The position numbers and the translations under genes were made by a program. From contig NZ_OY781461.1 in the NCBI RefSeq assembly GCF_963676955.1, forward strand, positions 2,846,225-2,910,224: DNA of 64,000 nt, in the 5' to 3' direction. The DNA comes from an uncultured Desulfuromonas sp. Its GTDB lineage: Bacteria > Desulfobacterota > Desulfuromonadia > Desulfuromonadales > Desulfuromonadaceae. Below, piece after piece: positions 1 to 8,949 of the stretch; positions within the stretch are counted from its first letter, which is position 1; the number at the start of each line of letters is the position of its first letter. The notes under the pieces were generated by a model. It searched no databases, had not been told where the DNA came from, and worked only from the letters and a program-made list of their open reading frames with translations.

Positions 1-331
1 GAAATTTGAGATGGACCCTGAAGGGTTGCGCTCCCATTGCCGAATTTCTCTTCCCGGCCATTTTCAGGGTTGGCAAGATGTGGTCCATGGCGGCATGCTG
101 GCAACCTTGTTGGATGAAGCATCGATCTACGCCTGTCGCACGATTGCGCCTCGCTGTGTGACGGCTGAATTGTCGGTGCGCTATAAAAAACCGGTTCCTG
201 TCGATACGCTGTTGGAGATCAGCGCAGAGGTGGTGGAACAGAAAAAACGGGTGTTTGTGGTTGAAGCCTCCATTGCTATTGATGGAACGGTTCATGCGGA
301 AGCCACGACTAAGGTGTTTCGACTGTCATAG
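1..331 (+). CDS. PaaI-type hotdog thioesterase, 5' end outside window
   Basis: The reading frame is open to the first base, and the residues K-F-E-M-D-P-E-G-L at the edge match the middle of the usual family opening (a Cys/Gly-rich stretch, then N-P-x-G-L), so the true start lies upstream and the internal ATG at 11 is unlikely to be used. The hotdog signature W-x-D-V-V-H-G-G-M-L-A-T-L-L-D-E-A is clear, with the HGG turn and the acidic residue on the central helix. Family members hydrolyse acyl-CoA or acyl-ACP thioesters in the cytoplasm. The substrate cannot be read from sequence. It is 18 bp upstream of the YehS-like gene and probably cotranscribed with it. Confidence 0.8.
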   Translation, partial: KFEMDPEGLRSHCRISLPGHFQGWQDVVHGGMLATLLDEASIYACRTIAPRCVTAELSVRYKKPVPVDTLLEISAEVVEQKKRVFVVEASIAIDGTVHAEATTKVFRLS

Positions 332-349
332 GCAACGTCAGGGAATAAA

Positions 350-817
350 ATGACATACAATGATATTTTGCGTCGCTTCCGTTATGCCGTGGATTTGTCG
401 GACGAGGCGATGTTGGACATTTTCGCAGAAGGGGGAGCCAGCCTGGACGATTCGCAATTAGCGGCTTTGCTGCGTCGCGAAGAGGAACAAGGCTATGAAC
501 CCTGCAGCGAAAAGTGTATGAAACAATTTCTAATCGGGCTGGTGCGTTTTACCCGTGGCGAGGCCCCTGCGGGAACGCCACCGCTCATTGGTGAGAAAGA
601 GGCCCTGACCAACAATGTGATTCTTAAGGCCATCCGCATCGCTTTGGAGATGCATGAGCAGGATATGCTGGATGTGTTTGGTCAAGCCGGATTCAGCCTC
701 TCGCGTTCCGAACTCAGTGCTCTGTTCCGTAAAAAAGGCCATAAAAATTACAAGCCCTGCGGCGATCAGCTGCTGCGCAATTTTTTAAAAGGGCTGACCC
801 TGCACAATCGCGCATAA
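350..817 (+). CDS. YehS-like DUF1456 protein
   Basis: A 155-residue protein made of two similar halves (about residues 3-70 and 80-150). Each half carries the family pattern: N-D-I-L-R-x-F/I-R-x-A, then D-x-M-L-D-I/V-F-x-x-x-G, L-S/D-x-S-x-L-x-A-L-x-R, Y-x-P-C-x-x-x-x-x-x-x-F-L-x-G-L. This duplicated helical architecture is that of DUF1456 (E. coli YehS), whose biochemical role is unknown. Length is normal. It is the last gene before a bidirectional terminator shared with korB. Confidence 0.88.
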   Translation: MTYNDILRRFRYAVDLSDEAMLDIFAEGGASLDDSQLAALLRREEEQGYEPCSEKCMKQFLIGLVRFTRGEAPAGTPPLIGEKEALTNNVILKAIRIALEMHEQDMLDVFGQAGFSLSRSELSALFRKKGHKNYKPCGDQLLRNFLKGLTLHNRA

Positions 818-850
818 TATCTTAGTTGTCTGTCAATTCTTAACCGAAAA

Positions 851-886
851 AAGGCCGGATCATTCATAGGATCCGGCCTTTTCTTC
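851..886. terminator. Bidirectional rho-independent terminator
   Basis: A perfect 10-bp stem (AAGGCCGGAT / ATCCGGCCTT) with a 10-base loop, flanked by an A-run on the left and a T-rich stretch on the right. It lies between the converging yehS-like gene and korB and can serve both. Confidence 0.85.
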
Positions 887-889
887 ATG

Positions 890-1756
890 TCATTTCTTGC
901 TGTTTAATAACGTCTGTAATGCCTCTCGGTCCACCTTGCGCTGCCAGAGTGGAGTGTTGTGGCGTTGATAGGCAGCTTGCTGTTCCTCATAGGTCTTCTT
1001 GTCGTTCGTCCGATAAAGGAGTCCCAGGGGATAGCGCTCGGTGTCGAGGGCCAGGGCCAGCGCCGCACTACGATCCTGTGGGTCATGATTTTCTATAATC
1101 CGGCAATGTTCTTTATACCAGGCATACGTATTGAGTTTATTGAAGGAGACACACGGTTGAAAGATTTCCACCATGGCCAAGCCCTTGTGTTCAATCGCCT
1201 GTTGGATCAGGTCTTGCGTCAACTCCTTGTGGCCGATGAAGCTGCGCGCAACAAAAGAGGCATTCTGGGCAATGGCGATGGCAATGGCGTTGATCGGTTC
1301 CTCCGTCACCCCGCGCGGTTGGGTGGTTGTTTTCATGCCTTCAAGGGTGGTTGGTGAGCCCTGGCCTTTGGTCAGCCCATAGATCTGATTGTTATGCACC
1401 AGCAGGGTGATGTCCGGATTGCGACGCAACAGGTGCAGAAAGTGGTTCCCCCCCTCGGCGTACATATCGCCATCGCCGCCAACGGCCACCACCGTGAGTT
1501 CAGGGTTGGCGCCCTTGACTCCCGTGGCAATGGGCAGTGCCCGACCATGCAGGGTGTGAAAGCCATTGCTGTGGATATAGTGGGGCAGTTTGCCGGCCTG
1601 GCCGATACCGCTGATAATCGCCGTCTGTTGTGGCGTTTTCCCCAGCGCCTCCAGGCTTTTTTTCAGCACCTCAAGAATGGCAAAATCGCCACATCCCGGG
1701 CACCAGGAACTCTCTTGCGAACCGGGCCGTTGGGAGTCAAAAAGTAATTTACTCAT
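890..1756 (-). CDS. korB: 2-oxoacid:ferredoxin oxidoreductase, beta subunit
   Basis: A 288-residue thiamine-diphosphate subunit. The N-terminal W-C-P-G-C-G-D motif is the family Fe-S/ThDP start; G-D-G-D-M-Y-A-E-G-G-N (about residues 93-103) followed by N-N-Q-I-Y-G-L-T-K-G-Q binds Mg-ThDP. With KorA it would oxidise 2-oxoglutarate or another 2-oxoacid to the acyl-CoA and reduce ferredoxin, a central step of acetate oxidation in this group of anaerobes. Its start overlaps the end of korA by 8 bp, so the two are translationally coupled. The lack of separate gamma and delta genes fits the two-subunit type. Exact 2-oxoacid specificity is inferred. Confidence 0.9.
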   Translation of the reverse strand: MSKLLFDSQRPGSQESSWCPGCGDFAILEVLKKSLEALGKTPQQTAIISGIGQAGKLPHYIHSNGFHTLHGRALPIATGVKGANPELTVVAVGGDGDMYAEGGNHFLHLLRRNPDITLLVHNNQIYGLTKGQGSPTTLEGMKTTTQPRGVTEEPINAIAIAIAQNASFVARSFIGHKELTQDLIQQAIEHKGLAMVEIFQPCVSFNKLNTYAWYKEHCRIIENHDPQDRSAALALALDTERYPLGLLYRTNDKKTYEEQQAAYQRHNTPLWQRKVDREALQTLLNSKK

Positions 1757-3455
1757 GGTCGCCTCCTTTCAGCAGGGTTTTCAGTTGCGCGCACAGGTGT
1801 TCGCAGGACAGGGCACGGCCATCATATTTGAGAATCCGTTGTTTAATGCGACAGTCGTAATCACGCTGCAACAGATCGGCAAATTGACCGGTAAAGTTTT
1901 GCTCCACGGCAATAATCCGCTCCGCCTGGTTCAGGTAAGCGGCGACGGTTGTCGGCAACGGATAGACCTGACTGAAGTGGAGCAGGGCGAGACCGGGAAT
2001 GGCCATGGATTCAACGGCATCTTTGAGGGTGTTGTAGGTCGACCCCCAGCCGATGACCAATGTGGTGAAATCGCTGCTGCCGATCAGTGTCGGTTGCAAC
2101 GCTTCCTCGATCATCTGTTGTTGCTTGCGCATCCGTTTTTCCGGCATCGCCGCGCTTAAGGTCATCTCTTCGGTGGTGTCACCGTACTCATCGTGTTCGT
2201 TGCCGTTGGCGATAACCACGCCCTGACCGTGTCCGGGAATGGCTCGTGGTGAAATGCCGCTCTGCGTTAATTGATACCGTTGATAATCCGCTGGTGATTC
2301 AACCACCTGCAGCGGCACCATTTCCGGCAGAGCCACCTGATCGCTGTTGTAATAGGTGTCGACGAAATATTCATCGGTGAGAATGAAGCTGGGGGTCTGA
2401 AATTTGTCAGCCATGGCAAAGGCTCGTGCTGATAACTGGACGGCTTCTTCGATGTCTTTGGGCGCGAAGATGGTGCGTGGAAAATCGCCGTGCCCGGCGT
2501 GGAGCACCAGATTCAGATCGCCTTGGGCGGTGCGGGTGGGCAGCCCGGTCGCCGGACCGGGACGTTGCGCCAGATGCAGGACAAAAGGCGTTTCCGACAT
2601 CCCGGATAAACTGATGAGTTCTTCCATCAGGGCAAACCCGCCACCGGAGGTGGTCACCATACCGCGTCCTCCGGCATACCAGGTGCCGATACAGGCTCCG
2701 GCCGCGGCAATTTCATCTTCGAACTGTTCGACCACCAGGTCGAAATCGGGCGCTTGTTGACTGAGAAAAACCGCAACCGCCGTCGAGGGTGACATGGGAT
2801 AGAAGGACAGGGCATTGCAACCGCCGCTTAAGGCTCCGATCGCCACGGCTTCACTGCCGTTGATCAACGTCTGGTCTTTGACGGTGTCATCAACGGGCAG
2901 GGCAAAGGGAGCTTTTTGCTTCTCTTTAAGGCGTTCTCCTTGACGCCAGCCGTAGTGCAACGCCGCGATGTTTTTGTCGATGAGCGTTTGCGGCTTATCG
3001 GCGAAGGCTGTTGTAACTAATTCCTCAACAAGGTTTTGGTCGACGTCAAACAGAGCGGTGACCATCCCGGCACAGACGGTGTTCAACTCTTTTTTAAAGG
3101 CCGTCTCGTCCTGTTCATCCCAGTCCAGGGCAAAGATGTTGTCTGTGGGCGCTTCACGATCGAGAAACGCCTCATTGCCGAGAATCATGGTGTGTGGATT
3201 CAGCCGCGGCTTGACCCAGTCGATGACACCGGTGGTAAACGGGATCAGTAGGTCGATCTGCTCACGATAACTGCGAATGGGGGTCGAGCCGACGCTGATG
3301 GTGATGGTGTTGAGTCCGCCACGCACGCGGGACATGTATTCTTTGGTGGCGTAGACGTGATAACCGGATTGTTTGAACGCACGGATGAGGATTCGTTCTA
3401 CCGTGTTGACGCCCTGGCCGGCCTGACCGCCAAGGACAATGTTGATCCGTTGCAT
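1749..3455 (-). CDS. korA: 2-oxoacid:ferredoxin oxidoreductase, fused gamma-alpha subunit
   Basis: A 568-residue fusion. Residues 1-180 are the gamma domain (start I-V-L-G-G-Q-A-G-Q-G-V-N-T-V-E-R, the CoA/acyl-handling Rossmann-like unit) and residues 195-568 the alpha pyrimidine-binding and transketolase-C-like domains (G-S-E-A-V-A-I-G-A, then Y-P-M-S-P-S-T-A, then E-Q-F-E-D-E-I-A-A). This arrangement is typical of two-subunit 2-oxoacid:ferredoxin oxidoreductases. First gene of a korA-korB operon with a good AGGAGG-like site before the ATG. It is divergent from the MFS gene across a 194-bp spacer. Confidence 0.9.
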   Translation of the reverse strand: MQRINIVLGGQAGQGVNTVERILIRAFKQSGYHVYATKEYMSRVRGGLNTITISVGSTPIRSYREQIDLLIPFTTGVIDWVKPRLNPHTMILGNEAFLDREAPTDNIFALDWDEQDETAFKKELNTVCAGMVTALFDVDQNLVEELVTTAFADKPQTLIDKNIAALHYGWRQGERLKEKQKAPFALPVDDTVKDQTLINGSEAVAIGALSGGCNALSFYPMSPSTAVAVFLSQQAPDFDLVVEQFEDEIAAAGACIGTWYAGGRGMVTTSGGGFALMEELISLSGMSETPFVLHLAQRPGPATGLPTRTAQGDLNLVLHAGHGDFPRTIFAPKDIEEAVQLSARAFAMADKFQTPSFILTDEYFVDTYYNSDQVALPEMVPLQVVESPADYQRYQLTQSGISPRAIPGHGQGVVIANGNEHDEYGDTTEEMTLSAAMPEKRMRKQQQMIEEALQPTLIGSSDFTTLVIGWGSTYNTLKDAVESMAIPGLALLHFSQVYPLPTTVAAYLNQAERIIAVEQNFTGQFADLLQRDYDCRIKQRILKYDGRALSCEHLCAQLKTLLKGGDHE

Positions 3456-3649
3456 TTTTCTCCTCCTTGTTGCGAATGCGTTAAAAGAGTGTCGTGAGAA
3501 ATGATGCTGGACGACAGGGAAAACAAACGGGAAACACGCGCACAGCGCGTGACCACGTGATGGATTTATGCTACTAAGTAGAACATCTTCATGCAGGTCT
3601 GTCGAATGATTCTTTTGTTAATGATTATGCCAGTGTAGAAAGAGCAGAG

Positions 3650-4987
3650 ATGAAGCGTCTGATGCAGCTTACCAAACGTCGGTTTTATGCCATTTTGGCG
3701 GGTGAGGATGCCCTTGACCGGGCATGTGACGGCATTCCCGACAGTGGTTGTCACGAACTGCCGTACAATTTTTCCTTCAATGTCGTCAACGGGGCAGCGA
3801 CCAAACTCGCCGAACAGGTCGCCGGACCCAATCTGATTCTGGTCTGGCTGCTGCAGTTGCTCGGCAGTCCGGTGTGGATGTTTGGTTTTCTGGTGCCGAT
3901 TAAACAGGCCGGTTCACTGTTGCCGCAACTGGTGGCATCCGGTCAGATCCGGCGCCTGGCCGTGCGCAAATGGGTGTGGGTCAGTGCCGCCGTCATTCAG
4001 GCCGTGGCCTTGCTGCTGATGATCCCGGTCTCGCTGACGTTTTCCCCGCTTGGTGCCGGTTTGATCATTCTGACTTTGTTTACCTTGTTCAGTGTTGCCA
4101 GCGGCACGGCATCGATTGCTTTTCAGGATGTGCTGGCCAAGACCATCATCAAGGGCCATCGTGGTCGTCTGCTCGCCTCGCGCGCGTTGATCGGCGGGCT
4201 GTTGACCATGGCGGCCGGCGCAATTCTGCCCATCCTCAAGAATGAAAGCCGGTCCGATCTGATGACCGTGTTCGCTCTGATTGTTGTCGGCGCGGGACTC
4301 TGGCTGATCGGTGCCGCCTGTTTTGCCGTGATTCGGGAACGTGCCGGCGAAACGCAGGGGGGACGCAATCCCATCCATGAAATGGCGATCGGCATTGACT
4401 ATTTCAAGCGCTACGCCGGATTCCGGCGTTTTCTCCTCGCCCGTGCTCTGTTGCTCAGTGTTGAGTTGGCAACGCCTTTTTATTTTCTTCATGCCAGTCA
4501 CAGTATGGACGTGAATGGTGGCTTTATCGGTCAGCTGGTTCTGGCCATTGGTGTGGCCCAAGTTTTAAGTAGCCCGTTTTGGGGAAAGTTGGCGGATCGC
4601 ACCAGCAAAACGGTCATGACCTACAGTGCCGTCCTGTCCGTGGCCGCGGCTCTGTTGATCTTATGGGTTGCCGGTGTCTGTCCGGCCTCCTGGCAACAAA
4701 GCGGTTTCTTTATCAGTTTTGTGCTGGTCGGTCTGGCGGAATCCGGTGTGCGTCTGGGGCGGAAGACCTATCTGGTGGATGCCATTACCAATGATGATCG
4801 CGCGACCTGCGTTGCCTTCACCAACAGCTCCGTCGGTATTCTGGCGTTACTGGCTGGCGGCGCCGGGATCATTGCGCAGTGGTTTGGCTCTGAGGTTCTG
4901 ATTGCCGGGCTGGTTGCTGTGGGTGTCCTAGCGATTTTCAGCTGTCGCTGGATGCCTGAGGCGGACCAGATGATGGATGATGCTTAA
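3650..4987 (+). CDS. MFS transporter
   Basis: A 445-residue hydrophobic protein with about 12 predicted membrane segments, starting after an unusually long polar N-terminus (about residues 1-60). The loop G-K-L-A-D-R-T-S-K after a middle segment (about residue 310) is the classic MFS G-x-L-A-D-R-x-G/S-R/K motif. The substrate is unknown. It is divergent from korA and ends before a short spacer containing a hairpin and a dispersed repeat, so it is probably monocistronic. Confidence 0.8.
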   Translation: MKRLMQLTKRRFYAILAGEDALDRACDGIPDSGCHELPYNFSFNVVNGAATKLAEQVAGPNLILVWLLQLLGSPVWMFGFLVPIKQAGSLLPQLVASGQIRRLAVRKWVWVSAAVIQAVALLLMIPVSLTFSPLGAGLIILTLFTLFSVASGTASIAFQDVLAKTIIKGHRGRLLASRALIGGLLTMAAGAILPILKNESRSDLMTVFALIVVGAGLWLIGAACFAVIRERAGETQGGRNPIHEMAIGIDYFKRYAGFRRFLLARALLLSVELATPFYFLHASHSMDVNGGFIGQLVLAIGVAQVLSSPFWGKLADRTSKTVMTYSAVLSVAAALLILWVAGVCPASWQQSGFFISFVLVGLAESGVRLGRKTYLVDAITNDDRATCVAFTNSSVGILALLAGGAGIIAQWFGSEVLIAGLVAVGVLAIFSCRWMPEADQMMDDA

Positions 4988-4988
4988 C

Positions 4989-5010
4989 AGGCTGTTGAAA
5001 ATCAGCCTGT
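4989..5010. repeat. Small hairpin after the MFS gene
   Basis: CAGGCTGTTGAAAATCAGCCTG forms a 7-bp stem with an A-rich loop immediately after the MFS stop codon, without a T-run. It could be a 3' stabilising hairpin. It is directly followed by the repeat described at 5039. Confidence 0.45.
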
Positions 5011-5038
5011 GGAGCCCAAGGACGGGTGTTCAAGTCCT

Positions 5039-5073
5039 TGATTTTGTGAGCAAGACGCAAATCGTATTTTCGG
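5039..5073. repeat. Dispersed intergenic repeat, copy 1
   Basis: A 35-bp stretch beginning TGATTTTGTGAGCAAGACG recurs in diverged form at 51975-52008 (same order of blocks TGATTTTGT, CAAGACG, AAAT, TTTCGG). Both copies are intergenic and both precede a gene on the plus strand. It is probably a genome-wide interspersed repeat; its function is not known. Confidence 0.5.
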
Positions 5074-5098
5074 CCTAAGTAGTTGAAAGGGGGATGGC

Positions 5099-5731
5099 AT
5101 GGAGGGGGATGGACGTTGGAAACCCCGCTGGTTCTCGTTTGACACCCCAGCCCGTGCCGCCGCGGCCTTGTGGCCGGTGCGGATCGTTTCACAGGCCCAT
5201 CTCAACCAGGCCGGACATCTTGACTATGCTGTGGTAAAAGGCCCGGTCTGCCCATTGTTGGTGGCCTGGCAGCCTGAAGCCATTGTGTTGTGTCGTTTGC
5301 TGTGCCGAATATCAGTGGAGCACGCGCTGGCCGAATGGCAGCAGGATTATCCCCTCCAGCGCTGGTCGGCCAACGCCGACATCCCCTTTGCCGTGGAAGC
5401 CGTTCTTAACGGGGAGACTCCACATGAGGTCGTTCCTCTGGCCATGGATGGCACCCCATTTCAACAGGCGGTATGGAAAACGTTGCTGCAGGTGCCCGTC
5501 GGTCAGGTGGTTTCCTATGGCGGCCTGGCTGCCGCCAGTGGCTATCCCCGTGGCGGCAGGGCCGTCGGCCTGGCCATGTCCGGCAATCCGATCCCCGCTC
5601 TGGTACCTTGTCATCGGGTGATTCGTAGCGATGGTCGGCCCGGTAATTACGGCTCCGGAACACCGGTTAAAGTCCACATGCTCCGGTGGGAAGCGAGCCT
5701 CTGTTGCGATGAAAAAAAGGAGTTGTCATGA
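5099..5731 (+). CDS. ogt: Methylated-DNA-[protein]-cysteine S-methyltransferase
   Basis: 210 residues. The C-terminal half carries the whole MGMT signature: F-Q-Q-A-V-W-K-T-L, V-S-Y-G-G-L-A, the R-A-V-G-x-A-M-S-x-N-P helix and the active-site V-P-C-H-R-V-I motif whose Cys accepts the O6-alkyl group of guanine in a suicide reaction. The N-terminal half is the usual poorly conserved ribonuclease-like domain. The start follows AAAGGGGG. The stop overlaps the next gene (ATGA), so it is coupled to the thioesterase and rmuC. Confidence 0.9.
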   Translation: MEGDGRWKPRWFSFDTPARAAAALWPVRIVSQAHLNQAGHLDYAVVKGPVCPLLVAWQPEAIVLCRLLCRISVEHALAEWQQDYPLQRWSANADIPFAVEAVLNGETPHEVVPLAMDGTPFQQAVWKTLLQVPVGQVVSYGGLAAASGYPRGGRAVGLAMSGNPIPALVPCHRVIRSDGRPGNYGSGTPVKVHMLRWEASLCCDEKKELS

Positions 5732-6180
5732 CACACACTGAAGACCTGGGGCCCCACGAAATTCACCTTGAGCGCTGGATTGAATGCGCGCCTTTTGAAC
5801 AATTACTCGGCATGGAGATTGTTCGTGCGGAGGGGGGCGAGGCGATCTTGACCATGCCGTTTCGCCGTCAATATGCCAACGGCGGATCGATCATGCATGG
5901 CGGGGCAACCGTCAGTCTCGCGGATACTGCGGCGGTGATGGCATTGAAAAGCCGGGTTGAGCCGGGAACTCATTTCGGCACCACGGATATGGCAATCCGT
6001 TTTTTGCGCCCGGTGGTTCAGGGGATGATTACCGCAAAAGCGCGGGTGGAACAACAGGAAGAACGGCTCTGGCACGCCCGGGTTGAGATTGTGACCGAGG
6101 CGGACGAGGTGGCCGTGGAGATGACGGCGGTGTTTAAGATCTCACGGCGGCGCTTGACCACCATCGCCGAGGGCCGCTGA
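5728..6180 (+). CDS. PaaI-type hotdog thioesterase
   Basis: 150 residues with the hotdog fold signature Y-A-N-G-G-S-I-M-H-G-G-A-T-V-S-L-A-D-T-A (about residues 50-69). These residues form the HGG turn and the helix carrying the catalytic Asp. It probably hydrolyses acyl- or aryl-CoA thioesters; the substrate is unknown. It overlaps ogt by 4 bases upstream and rmuC by 1 base downstream, so it sits in a tightly packed three-gene operon. It is distinct from the thioesterase at the left edge. Confidence 0.85.
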   Translation: MTHTEDLGPHEIHLERWIECAPFEQLLGMEIVRAEGGEAILTMPFRRQYANGGSIMHGGATVSLADTAAVMALKSRVEPGTHFGTTDMAIRFLRPVVQGMITAKARVEQQEERLWHARVEIVTEADEVAVEMTAVFKISRRRLTTIAEGR

Positions 6181-7520
6181 TGGCGAGCATCCAGTTCTCC
6201 CATGTGCTGTGGGCTGGTGGCGCAATCGGCCTTCTGGCCCTGCTCTATGCCTGGGGACGGCTTTTTTTGCTGCGGCGACAACGACAACGCCTTGACGAAA
6301 GCCTGGTCCGGCTGGATGAATGCCAACGCCTGAGCCAGACGTTACAGCAGCAACTGGCCGATCGGGAGCAACAGTTGCGGGAACTGCGACAGGCGCTGGA
6401 ACAGACCCGCCTGCAGAACACCGAACTGGCAACCCGCCTGGAACTGGAAAACCGCCAAAGTGCCGAAAAACAGGCTTTGTTGATCGACGCCAAAGAGCAA
6501 CTGGCCCATCAGTTCAAGGTTGTTGCCGGGGAGATTTTTGAAGAGCGTGGCCGCCGGTTTAAAGAGGTCAACCGTGAAGAACTCTCCCAGCTTCTCACGC
6601 CGTTACGGCAACAACTGGATGGTTTTCGGCAAAAAGTGGATGACGTGCATGTGACCGATGTCCGTGAACGGGCCACATTGCGCCAGGAACTCGAACATCT
6701 GCGTGGTTTGAATCAGCAGATGACGGAAGAGGCCCGACAGCTGACCCGTGCGTTAAAAGGGGATCGCAAGGTTCAGGGCAATTGGGGGGAACTGGTGCTT
6801 GAACGGCTGTTGGAGCAGTCCGGACTGCGCCGCGGAGTCGAATATGACGTGCAGGGCAGCTTTCGGGATGCGCAGAACCGCCTGTTGCGTCCTGATGTGA
6901 TTGTCCATCTGCCCGAAGGCAGAGATGTCATTATCGATTCAAAGGTTTCCCTGACGAGTTACGAACGCTCCTGCCGCGAGGACGATCCAGAGCTGCGCCG
7001 ACAGTGTCTCAAAGACCATGCCCAGGCGGTGCGTCAGCATGTCTGTGGGCTGAGCGAAAAACATTATGCCGACCTGAAAGGCATTCGCTCCCTTGATTTT
7101 GTCATCATGTTCATGCCCATCGAGGCGGCTCTGGTGACGGCATTGCAGCAGGATGGCGAGCTGTTCAATGAGGCGTTTGAGCGCCATGTGGTGATGGTCT
7201 CGCCCACCACGTTACTGGCGACATTGCGCACCATTGAAAACATCTGGCGTTTTGAACGGCAAAACCAGAATGCCCAGGCGATTGCCGAGCGGGCCGGGGC
7301 GATTTACGACAAGTTGCGCGGCTTTGTTGAGGAGATGGAAAAACTCGGTACGCAACTGGAGACGGTTGGCCATACCTACTCAACGGCCATGAACAAGCTG
7401 AGTCAGGGGCGTGGTAACCTGATCAGCCAGGCCAGTCGCTTTGTTGACCTTGGCGTTAAGGTGAAGAAAAACTTGCCCGCCACGGTCATGGAACGCGCTG
7501 AACTCGATGAGAGCGATTAA
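6180..7520 (+). CDS. rmuC: DNA recombination protein RmuC
   Basis: 446 residues. There is an N-terminal membrane anchor (about residues 8-28), then a long coiled coil rich in Q/E/R (about 32-110), then the RmuC domain: K-G-D-R-K-V-Q-G-N-W-G-E-L-V-L-E-R-L-L-E, D-V-I-V-H-L-P, I-I-D-S-K-V-S-L and M-F-M-P-I-E-A-A. RmuC limits recombination between short inverted repeats and has a PD-(D/E)XK-like nuclease fold. The start codon shares a base with the preceding stop (TGATG). It ends 4 bp before a strong terminator. Confidence 0.92.
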   Translation: MASIQFSHVLWAGGAIGLLALLYAWGRLFLLRRQRQRLDESLVRLDECQRLSQTLQQQLADREQQLRELRQALEQTRLQNTELATRLELENRQSAEKQALLIDAKEQLAHQFKVVAGEIFEERGRRFKEVNREELSQLLTPLRQQLDGFRQKVDDVHVTDVRERATLRQELEHLRGLNQQMTEEARQLTRALKGDRKVQGNWGELVLERLLEQSGLRRGVEYDVQGSFRDAQNRLLRPDVIVHLPEGRDVIIDSKVSLTSYERSCREDDPELRRQCLKDHAQAVRQHVCGLSEKHYADLKGIRSLDFVIMFMPIEAALVTALQQDGELFNEAFERHVVMVSPTTLLATLRTIENIWRFERQNQNAQAIAERAGAIYDKLRGFVEEMEKLGTQLETVGHTYSTAMNKLSQGRGNLISQASRFVDLGVKVKKNLPATVMERAELDESD

Positions 7521-7523
7521 GCG

Positions 7524-7554
7524 GCCCCCGGTGGGAAACCACCGGGGGCTTTTT
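7524..7554. terminator. Bidirectional rho-independent terminator
   Basis: An 11-bp GC-rich stem (GCCCCCGGTGG / CCACCGGGGGC) with a GAAA tetraloop, followed by TTTTT. It lies between rmuC and the converging redox protein gene. Confidence 0.92.
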
Positions 7555-7557
7555 ACA

Positions 7558-8673
7558 TCATTCTTGATCTTCAGACGGGAGCAATTTGTGGCGTTTTAAC
7601 TGCTTGATCAGCGTTGGGGTCTGATTTAACGCATGATTGATCACTGAAGAAGTGATGGTCGCTGCTGTGACGGCATCGACTTCCGGATTGAACGGTTTCG
7701 TTTCGCTCAGTACGCGTCCAATGAGAATCTGCTTGAGTCGCTGCATGTCTTTTCGATCAAATTCCTGATTGCCGTATTTGGTTAACTGCAGTGCCTCGAC
7801 ATCGATAATCTTCAGAGATGAATCGAACAGATAGATAAAATGAACATCATGACAAATGTCGCAGACCGTCGAGCGGCTGACCACTTCAGCGAGCAGGGTT
7901 TTGCGTTTTCCGCTCCGCTCTACGACGCCGCGAAACAGACTGTGCCCGTCAATACCCTTGATTTTCTCCAGAGAGATAATGTGCCCCTGATGTCCAAATA
8001 ATCGCCGCACCTTGGTGACCACCTGTTGTTCTGAAAAGGGCAGCGGTGTTTCCTGAGCAATATCCAGCAGATCTTCCTCTGGCAGCCGCAGATCTTCCGG
8101 TCGTTCGTCAATCATTTCCGTTAAAAGCTCCAGCGTTTCCTTCAGGTCCCGATTGGTGCCGGTATGGGTTCCGGCGACAACACCGGATTCTCCCAGGGCA
8201 TTCTGCCGTACATAAACGGTGAACGGGGTTGTTTTTCCTCCCGCCTCCCGCCAGAAAAGAAAGTTTTCATCTAAAAACACCGGAAACGCCACATCGTAAT
8301 AGTCAATGAAGTCCGCGACTCGTTTCGGATGATTGCCGACGGCGATGGCGATCATCCGAACACTGTCCTTCAGGTTTGGATCGCGTTCAATGCGATGGAA
8401 CAGGGTATTGTAAATCGGGGCCTGCTCTTTACAGTGGGGGCAGTGAACATTAAGAAATTCGACCAGAACAACCTTCGCCTGAATGGCGCTTGGCGAGAAG
8501 AATTGTCCCTCAATGTTCTGGAGTCCCAGGTATGCCTGTTGTCGAGGGGCATCGGGTATGGGCAGTTGCAGCTCCGGAAACGGATAGCCGGTGCTGATCG
8601 GAGTGGACTGCTGAGCCCAACTGAGGGAACCGACGAGTAAAAATAATAAAATACTTATAATAAACTGTTTCAT
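7558..8673 (-). CDS. TlpA-like thioredoxin-fold protein with FMN-binding-like C-terminus
   Basis: 371 residues using the ATG at 8673. That ATG has GAGGAT upstream and opens directly into a signal peptide (M-K-Q-F-I-I-S-I-L-L-F..., cleavage after S-W-A), whereas the upstream start adds 27 polar residues. Residues about 35-180 are a redoxin/TlpA domain with V-H-C-P-H-C-K at the redox-active position. Further on there is a C-D-I-C-H (CxxCH) motif that could bind a haem or a metal, and near the C-terminus D-A-V-T-A-A-T-I-T-S, resembling the S-G-A-T flavinylation motif of NqrC/RnfG-type FMN-binding domains. The role is probably periplasmic thiol/electron transfer. The domain combination is inferred from motifs only. 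Confidence 0.65.
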   Translation of the reverse strand: MKQFIISILLFLLVGSLSWAQQSTPISTGYPFPELQLPIPDAPRQQAYLGLQNIEGQFFSPSAIQAKVVLVEFLNVHCPHCKEQAPIYNTLFHRIERDPNLKDSVRMIAIAVGNHPKRVADFIDYYDVAFPVFLDENFLFWREAGGKTTPFTVYVRQNALGESGVVAGTHTGTNRDLKETLELLTEMIDERPEDLRLPEEDLLDIAQETPLPFSEQQVVTKVRRLFGHQGHIISLEKIKGIDGHSLFRGVVERSGKRKTLLAEVVSRSTVCDICHDVHFIYLFDSSLKIIDVEALQLTKYGNQEFDRKDMQRLKQILIGRVLSETKPFNPEVDAVTAATITSSVINHALNQTPTLIKQLKRHKLLPSEDQE

Positions 8674-8949
8674 GTCTTCTATCCTCTTCACGTCGATGGC
8701 GTGAGATCGCATTCTGTTGGCAATATCCCGTCCTGAATTCTGATTTTTAATCATTCATGGTCTTGCTCTTCAATTTCATGAATGGGATACATTTTATGGA
8801 GAAACCATGGAAAGATGTTTTCTCATTGTTACACTGTAACAGATCACGGTTTTGTTTAAACCTGATGAACAAGGAATCATGGCGTGTCGCATGATTCGGG
8901 ATGGCGTGCTCCGTTTGTCATGGCACATAAAAATTTTCAAGGAATCGCC

